Shown: one piece after another, positions 33,046 through 40,782 of the stretch
Numbering within the stretch: the stretch's first letter is position 1
Layout of the letters: each line of letters begins with the position of its first letter
NCBI RefSeq assembly: GCF_014696385.1
Contig: NZ_JACJQB010000031.1
Coordinates: 1 to 40,782, forward strand
DNA length: 40,782 bases
Direction of reading: 5' to 3'
Source: Pseudanabaena mucicola FACHB-723
GTDB lineage: Bacteria; Cyanobacteriota; Cyanobacteriia; Pseudanabaenales; Pseudanabaenaceae
Notes under the pieces: generated by a model
Seen by the model: the letters and a program-made list of their open reading frames with translations, nothing else
What the model was told of the DNA's origin: nothing
Database searches by the model: none
Translations under genes and position numbers: made by a program

Positions 33046-33110
33046 GGTCACAGCTTACCCCGCTATAGTATGATTCTGTCAGCCCATAGCAATCGCTCCC
33101 CTTACAGTCT

Positions 33111-34238
33111 ATGCGTATCGCCATCTTTACCGAGACCTTCTTACCCAAAATTGACGGCATTGTAACTCGCCTCAAATACACCGTTGAATATTTGGTCAAA
33201 CTCGGTAATCAGGTGATGGTGTTTTCGCCCGATGGTGGTCTTACCGAATATTGCGGCGCTCAGGTTTATGGTGTGTCTGCCTTTGACTTTCCGCTATACC
33301 CAGAACTTAAACTAGCCTTGCCACGTCCCTCAATTGGTCATGCCCTAGAGCAGTTTAAGCCTGATATTGTGCATATTGTTAATCCTGCGATTTTGGGAAT
33401 GGCAGGGTTGTATTATGCCAAATCCATGAACTATCCGTTGATGGCTTCCTATCACACCCATTTGCCCCAGTATTTGCAGCATTACGGTTTGGGATTTTTG
33501 GAGGGTCTGATGTGGGAGTTGGTCAAAAATACCCACAATCAAGCCAAGCTCAATCTCTGTACCTCCACTGCGATGATCGACGAATTGCGATCGCACGGAG
33601 TGGAAAAGCTCGATCTATGGCAACGCGGGGTAGATACAGTCCAGTTTCATCCGCGCTTTAAAAATGCCGAAATGCGATCGCAACTTTCTCAGGGACATCC
33701 TCAAGATCGATTATTTCTGTATGTGGGTAGGCTGTCGGCGGAGAAGGAAATTCAGCAAATTTTGCCAGTATTACAAGCCATTCCCAACAGTCGTCTCGCT
33801 CTAGTCGGTAATGGGCCCTATCGGCAAGAACTAGAGAAAATCTTTGCAGGTACAAACACTAACTTTGTCGGCTATTTACGCGGTGATGATCTAGCTGCCG
33901 CCTTTGCCTCTAGCGATGCCTTTCTCTTCCCATCACGCACCGAAACCCTTGGGTTAGTGCTACTCGAAGCGATGGCGGCGGGTTGCCCCGTGGTGGCAGC
34001 AAATTCGGGCGGTATTCCCGACATTGTGACCAATGGCGTTAATGGCTATTTGTTTGACCCCAATGACAGCAACGGTTTGGTCAAAGCAACTCAAAATCTA
34101 TTGCAGGATCGGCATGAGCATATGTGCATTGAAGCGCGTCTAGAGGCAGAAAAATGGAGCTGGGATGCGGCAACGCGACAGTTGCAGGGGTATTACGAGC
34201 AAGTAATTGAGGCTTGTCAACCAGTTTTGAGTACATAA
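33111..34238 (+). CDS. sqdX: Sulfoquinovosyldiacylglycerol synthase (GT4)
   Basis: This 375-residue GT-B glycosyltransferase begins MRIAIFTETFLPKIDGIVTR, the SqdX/SQD2 start, and has the SYHTHLPQYLQHYG segment and the GT4 donor-site motif FPSRTETLGLVLLEAMAAG (E-x7-E). It transfers sulfoquinovose from UDP-sulfoquinovose to diacylglycerol to make the thylakoid sulfolipid. No sqdB is in the window. The 3' spacer holds an imperfect inverted repeat. Confidence 0.93.
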   Translation: MRIAIFTETFLPKIDGIVTRLKYTVEYLVKLGNQVMVFSPDGGLTEYCGAQVYGVSAFDFPLYPELKLALPRPSIGHALEQFKPDIVHIVNPAILGMAGLYYAKSMNYPLMASYHTHLPQYLQHYGLGFLEGLMWELVKNTHNQAKLNLCTSTAMIDELRSHGVEKLDLWQRGVDTVQFHPRFKNAEMRSQLSQGHPQDRLFLYVGRLSAEKEIQQILPVLQAIPNSRLALVGNGPYRQELEKIFAGTNTNFVGYLRGDDLAAAFASSDAFLFPSRTETLGLVLLEAMAAGCPVVAANSGGIPDIVTNGVNGYLFDPNDSNGLVKATQNLLQDRHEHMCIEARLEAEKWSWDAATRQLQGYYEQVIEACQPVLST

Positions 34239-34248
34239 AAGCTTCTAA

Positions 34249-34346
34249 GCCCTCACCCCTAGCTACTCTCCTACGGGAGAGGGGAATAAGAAAAAATATC
34301 TTAGTTCCCCTTCTCGCAGACAGGAGAAGGGGCTGGGGATGAGGGC
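34249..34346. repeat. 98-bp imperfect inverted repeat (GCCCTCACCCC type)
   Basis: The ends GCCCTCACCCCTAGC and GCTGGGGATGAGGGC are inverted copies, as are inner CTCTCCTACGGGAGAGGGGAA and TTCCCCTTCTCGCAGACAGG, around AATAAGAAAAAATATCTTAG. This GC-rich repeat type is widespread between cyanobacterial genes. It lies between convergent sqdX and icd. Confidence 0.85.
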
Positions 34347-34361
34347 AAATCTTTGCGCGAT

Positions 34362-36626
<2,265 letters not shown>

Positions 36627-36846
36627 TTAAATGATACATGGCTTAGTTAACCTGATTCGTATCGTTGCATTCAGAAATTAGCCTTACAGCAAAGCACAGA
36701 ATAATCAATTTATATGCAATCGCATTAACTGTTACCGTGTCTTGTTATCTGGCTGGCGCGCTCGTCTTTCGTAAAACATGAGGTAGGCTTAATTATATAA
36801 CTTTAAGAATTGAATTTAGGCATCTAAAAGAACTAAATCCTATAGT

Positions 36847-37095
36847 ATGAAAAACTCCGATTCAAGCGCCACTCCTGATTTGCTTTCTGTAGCTCAAACT
36901 GCTGAGAAACTTGGCGTAACCCGTCAACGGGTTCATGACCTGATCAAGAATGGTCAGATTATAGCTCGCAAGCTGGGGCGCTATTACTACATAGAATCTA
37001 GTGAGATCGAGAGATATGGGAATCAGCCAACAGGGAAACCTTATCAACCGAGAAGTACAACACCTCAAATAGACTCTATTGACAAACGACAATAG
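36847..37095 (+). CDS. Small helix-turn-helix (excisionase-type) DNA-binding protein
   Basis: This 82-residue protein carries a MerR/excisionase-like HTH: LLSVAQTAEKLGVTRQRVHDLIKNGQIIARKLGRYYYI (about 13-50), then a Pro/Gln-rich tail. Such domains occur in excisionases and in small regulators. It is followed by a DNA methyltransferase gene 44 bases downstream on the same strand, so it may be a control protein for the restriction-modification genes. That link rests on position only. Confidence 0.8.
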   Translation: MKNSDSSATPDLLSVAQTAEKLGVTRQRVHDLIKNGQIIARKLGRYYYIESSEIERYGNQPTGKPYQPRSTTPQIDSIDKRQ

Positions 37096-37139
37096 AGTAT
37101 GTAAACTTAGACTATATCAATGTTTTAAATGTTAAATCA

Positions 37140-38117
37140 ATGCTTCCTTTTCAACTAATTTCAACGGATATTGCAAGGCAAAAAGAGTTGCATCAAATAT
37201 ATATGAGTGAGTATGGCATTCTATATCAAGGAGATTGTCTTCAGCTTTTATCAGCGTTACCTAATGAATCCGTAGACCTTATATTTGCTGATCCACCCTT
37301 TAATCTTGGTAAAGATTACGGTGAAGGGATAAATGACCAAATGGAACTAGACAAGTATCTAAACTGGTCGCAACAGTGGCTTAGTGAGAGTATTCGAGTG
37401 ATTAAGCCTGGTGGCAGTCTATTTGTGTTTAATCTGCCTAAATGGTGTGTAGAATATGGAGCATACCTAAATCGAAAAGGAATGTGTTTTCGGCACTGGG
37501 TCGCTTGCCGAATGCCAAAAGCTTTTCCTAGAGGTAAAAAGATGTCTCCTGCTCATTATGGGTTACTCTATTACACTAAAGGAGAACCAGCGGTCTTCAA
37601 CAAGGTCTATACACCTATTCAAGTTTGCAGACATTGTGGCGGAGAAATTCGAGATTATGGTGGGCATCGCAAAAGCCTTAATGAAAAGGGAATTAACTTA
37701 ATGGATGTTTGGGATATGCCAGAAGATGTTTGGGAGAATGTTCCTATAGCCGATCCTACCGAAGTCCTTTGGACATTGGCAGAGGAGATGTGGACTGATG
37801 TTCCACCAGTTCGACATAATCGGCACAAAAAAAGAGTTGCGAATGAACTTGCTCCTATCATGCTAGAGAGGATCATCGCAATGGCATCTAATCCAGGACA
37901 GATTGTGGTCGATCCGTTTGGAGGCTCTGGTACTACATTCTATGCAGCAGAAAAATTACATCGCTACTGGATCGGTTCAGAAATAGGGGGAACTGAAGCA
38001 GCAATAGACCGACTAACTGATTTGAATAATGGAATAGTAGAGGAATGGGAGTCAGCAAGAGGGCGCAAAAAATTGAAGCAGTCCAAAACAACTACCTCAC
38101 AACTATCAATTCTTTGA
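37140..38117 (+). CDS. Type II DNA methyltransferase (beta-class, N6A or N4C)
   Basis: This protein is 325 residues from this ATG, or 304 from Met22 (MSEYGILYQGDCLQLL), where the family normally begins. The catalytic motif IV is DPPFNLG (51-57) and the SAM-binding motif I is DPFGGSGTT (258-266). The IV-before-I order is the beta class. Between them lies a target-recognition region with CRHCGG (163-168), a half zinc-knuckle-like pair. It methylates an exocyclic amino group; adenine is favoured by DPP, but N4-cytosine cannot be excluded. It is convergent with the nuclease gene, with 28 bases between. Confidence 0.92.
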   Translation: MLPFQLISTDIARQKELHQIYMSEYGILYQGDCLQLLSALPNESVDLIFADPPFNLGKDYGEGINDQMELDKYLNWSQQWLSESIRVIKPGGSLFVFNLPKWCVEYGAYLNRKGMCFRHWVACRMPKAFPRGKKMSPAHYGLLYYTKGEPAVFNKVYTPIQVCRHCGGEIRDYGGHRKSLNEKGINLMDVWDMPEDVWENVPIADPTEVLWTLAEEMWTDVPPVRHNRHKKRVANELAPIMLERIIAMASNPGQIVVDPFGGSGTTFYAAEKLHRYWIGSEIGGTEAAIDRLTDLNNGIVEEWESARGRKKLKQSKTTTSQLSIL

Positions 38118-38145
38118 ACCACATGATATTTTTGTGCAGAAAATT

Positions 38146-38739
38146 TCAGATCAATGCACGTCCATCAGTGCCTTTCGCAATTGTTGGGATACTGCTGTCT
38201 AATTGATCATGTTCAATCACAAAGATTGCAAGAAATCCATCTTTGATTAGAACTGATCGCCAAACATCAAAGTATGGCTCTAGCTCCTCGTAGTTACCGA
38301 TTCGATCAGTTAAATAAGGGTAAAGTTTCCTGCTAGGGAGTACCAACGCAGCACCTAGAAAAACACCTCGTAACAATCCAAGAATCATTTTATTGACTGA
38401 CCGATGACTTGAGGATATATTCCCTGTTTCCCATTCAAGTGCGAAAAGATGATTATCAACTACTTTTGTTGCATCAATTTTTCCTGGTGATCGGGTTGCA
38501 TAATTAGTTGTAGTTTCGAGATTCCATCCAAATTTATCCCTCAACGCAATCATGCAAGCTTCTTTGATAGGCTTAACCCCATTACCATGTTTTATTGGAT
38601 TGATTGTGAAGGAGGATGCACCAGGAGGATAAACAATTAAAGAAATCGCCTCACGAACTTCAGCGCGAATCATAGACCAATCGCTTGACTTTTCAAAATT
38701 TCCAACACTGATTAGAGAAATCTCTTGAACAATTTTCAT
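38146..38739 (-). CDS. Probable type II restriction endonuclease (BamHI/BglII-like)
   Basis: This 197-residue protein has an active-site pattern of E60 (KPIKEACM), D89 (PGKIDATK) and E102-W-E104 (FALEWETGN). The D...ExE form, with Glu in place of the usual Lys, is typical of BamHI. The EWETGNISSSHRSVNKM helix is strongly conserved in my memory of such enzymes. It sits tail to tail with the methyltransferase, as expected for an RM pair. The recognition site cannot be read from the sequence. The ATG at 38739 has no strong ribosome site. Confidence 0.75.
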   Translation of the reverse strand: MKIVQEISLISVGNFEKSSDWSMIRAEVREAISLIVYPPGASSFTINPIKHGNGVKPIKEACMIALRDKFGWNLETTTNYATRSPGKIDATKVVDNHLFALEWETGNISSSHRSVNKMILGLLRGVFLGAALVLPSRKLYPYLTDRIGNYEELEPYFDVWRSVLIKDGFLAIFVIEHDQLDSSIPTIAKGTDGRALI

Positions 38740-39053
38740 ATTGATTAATCACATAACTTTGCTAAGCAAGAGTAGTACGGATTTGTCTAATTGTGTCGAG
38801 TATACGAAAATATTTTCAAGTTGAGCCGCAACCACATAAGTTTTTAGCTCTGATACCAGACTGAGCCAGAGAGATTATTTTAATTTTTGGATTGGTTTCA
38901 TCTCGAATCAATCATCTATCACCTAAAGATACGATCATAATTTTGGATGTTTAGGGGGCGATCGCTGTTTGATTTTTGTGGAGTGGAGATCTTTTTACCT
39001 CATGATAGGATTTAACAAAGTAAACATACTTGTAATCAAAAATTAATTCTCTT
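38740..39053. other. spacer without recognisable gene
   Basis: An AT-rich spacer of about 310 bases lies between the divergent nuclease and antitoxin genes. It has one HIP1 octamer near 38960. I see no RNA, hairpin or coding frame that I can support; promoters for both genes must lie here. Confidence 0.5.
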
Positions 39054-39275
39054 ATGAATACCCTATTAGAGATTAAAACAGCGATCGCTAGATTGTCTGA
39101 TGACGAAACATCAGCATTACTATCGTGGCTACAAGAACGCGCAGAAGATGACTGGGACAAGCAAATCAAGAAAGACTCTGAGCAAGGTAAATTAAACAAA
39201 GTCATTCAACGCGCCAAAGCCCATATCGCTGCCAATCGCGTAAAGAAACTAGATGAAGTCATTAACAACTCCTGA
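39054..39275 (+). CDS. Antitoxin-like protein (partner of RelE/ParE-type toxin)
   Basis: This 73-residue protein has an N-terminal helical dimerisation-like part (LLEIKTAIARLSDDETSALL SWLQERAEDD) and a basic C-terminal helix. The IARLSDDE..L..WL.ER..DDWD layout recurs in cyanobacterial antitoxins. It overlaps the toxin start by 23 bases, so the two are coupled. The partner carries a nonsense codon, so selection on this gene may have relaxed. Confidence 0.75.
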   Translation: MNTLLEIKTAIARLSDDETSALLSWLQERAEDDWDKQIKKDSEQGKLNKVIQRAKAHIAANRVKKLDEVINNS

Positions 39276-39516
39276 TTTTTGGGAAGCTTACGCAGCTTTG
39301 CCGCCAGCCATCAAAGCACAAGCCAAAAAAACTTATCAAATCTGGCTAAGTGATCGCTTCTATCCATCCCTACACTTTAAAAAAGTCAATCAAAATCTAT
39401 GGTCTATTCGCATTAATAGAGAATATCGAGCTTTAGCCCTAAAAGAAGGAGATGATTATTACTAGTTTTGGATTGGGTTGCATGACGAATACGAAAGATT
39501 GATTGATGAAAGTTGA
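39253..39516 (+). pseudogene. RelE/ParE-family toxin with an in-frame stop
   Basis: The frame encodes MKSLTTPDFWEAYAALPPAI, the RelE-like core FKKVNQNLWSIRINREYRAL and ALKEGDDYY, then stops at TAG 39463-39465. In the same frame it continues FWIGLHDEYERLIDES to TGA 39514-39516. Family members usually read ...YYWFWIGxHDEYE, so the TAG probably came from TGG (Trp) by one change. The last 17 or so residues, including the conserved HDEYE end, are lost from the 70-residue product. Confidence 0.85.
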
Positions 39517-39548
39517 TTTTGAGAAACTGAGATCGCTGTTTGTTTTTT

Positions 39549-39596
39549 TGTAGAGGCGATCGTGATTTTGGGTGATGAGAGGGCGATCGCTCTACA
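39549..39596. repeat. imperfect inverted repeat built on HIP1 sites
   Basis: TGTAGAGGCGATCG and GGGCGATCGCTCTACA are near-inverted copies with an 18-base loop. Each arm contains a HIP1-like GCGATCG. It is a possible hairpin between two toxin-antitoxin remnants. Confidence 0.6.
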
Positions 39597-39649
39597 ACCC
39601 AAACCCAACTCTATGTTAGGATTTTAGATATTTTAGCGCCTAAAATTAT

Positions 39650-39856
39650 ATGAAAAGCCAGTTATTACAATTAGCTTTTGAAATAGAGATTCAAGACGGA
39701 GAAAAACTTACAATACCTAGCTCCATAATAGAAGAAATCGGCAAAGGTAAATGGCTTATTACCATCCAGCCAAAATCAGAAATAGACGATCGCGCTCATG
39801 ATGCCTTTTTAAAAAGTTATTCGCCAGAAGATGAAGGGTTGTATGACGACTATTAA
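39650..39856 (+). CDS. Antitoxin-like protein of a lost MazF/PemK-type module
   Basis: This 68-residue protein (MKSQLLQLAFEIEIQDGEKL ... YSPEDEGLYDDY) has a short beta-rich N-terminus and an acidic tail. The final residues SPEDEGLYDDY are typical of antitoxins preceding PemK/MazF toxins in cyanobacteria. Its last 14 bases overlap an ATG opening MTTIKAGEIWVA, the start of such a toxin, which soon ends. The gene itself looks intact. Confidence 0.7.
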   Translation: MKSQLLQLAFEIEIQDGEKLTIPSSIIEEIGKGKWLITIQPKSEIDDRAHDAFLKSYSPEDEGLYDDY

Positions 39857-39911
39857 GGCAGGAGAAATTTGGGTTGCATCAATTAAGCGGCGATCGCGAA
39901 GGTCAATATAG
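39843..39911 (+). pseudogene. MazF/PemK-type toxin, only the first dozen residues left
   Basis: An ATG inside the antitoxin end opens MTTIKAGEIWVA, matching the beginning of MazF/PemK toxins (KxGEIWxA). After about 12 residues the sequence becomes SIKRRSRRSI and stops. The sequence beyond belongs, in another frame, to a HigB tail, so a deletion joined two toxin genes here. Confidence 0.65.
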
Positions 39912-39996
39912 CATTCGGATTAACAATCAATGGCGTATTTGTTTTGAATGGCAAAATGATGACGCTTTCAATGTGGAAATTGTTGATTATCATTGA
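39874..39996 (+). pseudogene. HigB-type toxin C-terminal fragment
   Basis: The frame LHQLSGDREGQYSIRINNQW, RICFEWQNDDAFNVEIVDYH and a TGA is the C-terminal 40 residues of HigB toxins (about 92 residues when whole), including the conserved QYSIRIN.QWRICF and VEIVDYH. There is no start of its own; the 5' half is gone. Confidence 0.88.
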
Positions 39997-40005
39997 GGAA
40001 TTCAA

Positions 40006-40080
40006 ATGAACGAAGATAAACTTAACCCAATTCATCCTGACACTGGTCAGTTAATTAGTGAGGCAATAAAATCCCCTTGA
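40006..40080 (+). pseudogene. HigA-type antitoxin stub
   Basis: Ten bases after the HigB tail, an ATG opens MNEDKLNPIHP, the typical HigA start (…PIHPGEIL). After PIHP (to 40038) the sequence diverges into DTGQLISEAIKSP and stops. The divergence point coincides with the edge of the transposase-bearing region, so the insertion probably removed the rest of higA. Confidence 0.75.
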
Positions 40081-40782
40081 GGATAATAATTCCAGAATAG
40101 AAAGGGGACGATGAAAAAGTCCGATTGCCATAGCAGGGGTCTTGTTCTTGCCCAAACCCACATGAGGTCGTACCCAATTGTGAATTAAGCGTTGTACTGT
40201 AATAGCTCGTTGCAAGCCCTCGGTATTTTTAGCATATAGATTTTGTCTGCGACGATAAGCGCTACATCTCCTTCTTAAAGCACTGTTATTTGCTTCATTA
40301 TGATTGGCATGAACGTCACTCTTGTCGCTAATAGCCGTATATGGATGCTCAGTTTTGAGCCATTCGACTCGACATTTTCCCTGTGAGCCTTTGATTTTGA
40401 TAGCAACTTCCAAGCCATGTCGCCATACCTTCCAATGTCCATACTCACGGCTTACTTCATTAGATTTGAGGTACACATTTGCCATTTGCCACAGTTGCTG
40501 AGCGTAGCGTCTTTCACCATCGGTAAACCATCGAATGTATTGACTTGCCTTTGTCCATTCCCATGCTGTTTTTGTGGCTTTTGCAAATAGTTCTGTGGTT
40601 TTGAGTCCTGCCCTTGCCTCAATCCAATAGCGACTTTTACGCTCAATGAATGTCACTGTCCATCCTTTTGACTCACTGGGGGGGAAGGTTCTCGCCTACG
40701 CGAGTATAGACTTCATCTCCTTCGATGATGATATCTCCTCCTGCTGGTGCGGTGGGACTCCATTGCTCAGATTGGGTTGCTA
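40039..40782. mobile_element. insertion sequence, cut by window end
   Basis: The region from the higA break (about 40039) to the window end holds a minus-strand transposase. The 3' end of the element lies close to GACACTGGTCAGTTAATT (40039-40056), a candidate terminal sequence. The other end is outside the window. Confidence 0.6.
40051..40782 (-). pseudogene. DDE transposase with frameshift at a C-run, 5' end outside window
   Basis: Upstream on the minus strand, the frame reads IIIEGDEVYTRVGENLPP and hits a stop just past seven C (40678-40684). One fewer C would join it to SESKGWTVTFIERKSRYWIE and the remaining 201 residues. DDE candidates are D in EGDEVY, D in RWFTDGERRY and E in HNEANNSALRRR. 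The C-terminus NWVRPHVGLGKNKTPAMAIG is typical of a DDE transposase. I cannot name the IS family. The frameshift may be inactivating or a programmed slip. Confidence 0.75.

Overview
The window is cyanobacterial. It carries photosystem genes (psbEFLJ, psaK), the sulfolipid synthase gene sqdX, an ictB-family gene, a MEP-pathway ispH with the long cyanobacterial-type N-terminus, cobalamin genes, and very many copies of the HIP1 octamer GCGATCGC. The AT-leaning base composition, the gene mix and the abundance of long intergenic palindromes fit a filamentous, non-heterocystous genus such as Pseudanabaena; the genus is an inference only.

Layout. 1-1000: the end of an unknown gene and a xisH-xisI pair. 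1181-2041: the compact psbE-psbF-psbL-psbJ operon with a strong terminator (psbF, psbL and psbJ are 38-44 codons long). 2100-4600 (minus strand): cobM, cbiD and a Thr/Ser/Ala-rich lipoprotein. 5185-7367: an HD-domain metalloprotein and thrC. 7400-8940: gene debris, namely a GIY-YIG-type fragment, an IS5-type transposase tail, a DUF29 fragment, a frameshifted gene and an orphan AT-rich ORF. 9262-13553 (minus strand): a three-gene signalling cassette of a vWA protein, a PP2C phosphatase and a kinase/zinc-ribbon/TM/WD40 protein, with a VapBC-type toxin-antitoxin pair between phosphatase and kinase. This is the counterpart of the E. coli yegL-yegK-yegI (TerY-P) triad. 13691-36590: mostly housekeeping genes (ubiD family, a TPR protein next to a 219-bp tandem duplication, ictB, an HI0933-type flavoprotein, a response regulator/histidine kinase fusion with a coupled small gene, pdhB, a GGCT-like protein, chrA, Uma2, dnaG, ispH, patatin, nitroreductase, psaK, transglutaminase/propeller protein, rpsN, sqdX, monomeric icd). 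36847-38739: a probable type II restriction-modification system (small HTH protein, beta-class methyltransferase, convergent BamHI/BglII-like nuclease). 39054-40782: a toxin-antitoxin graveyard (a RelE/ParE toxin with a nonsense codon, a MazF start fused to a HigB tail, a HigA stub) ending in a frameshifted transposase cut by the window edge.

Separate from the genes, the intergenic spaces hold more than a dozen long, nearly perfect palindromes with GC-rich centres. Several sit inside larger elements of about 100-200 bp with imperfect terminal inverted repeats, which look like non-autonomous MITEs. They often lie a few bases from stop codons and may double as terminators. The most interesting points are the WD40-fused TerY-P-like triad with its embedded toxin-antitoxin pair, the MITE/palindrome family, the restriction-modification cassette and the layered decay of toxin-antitoxin modules.
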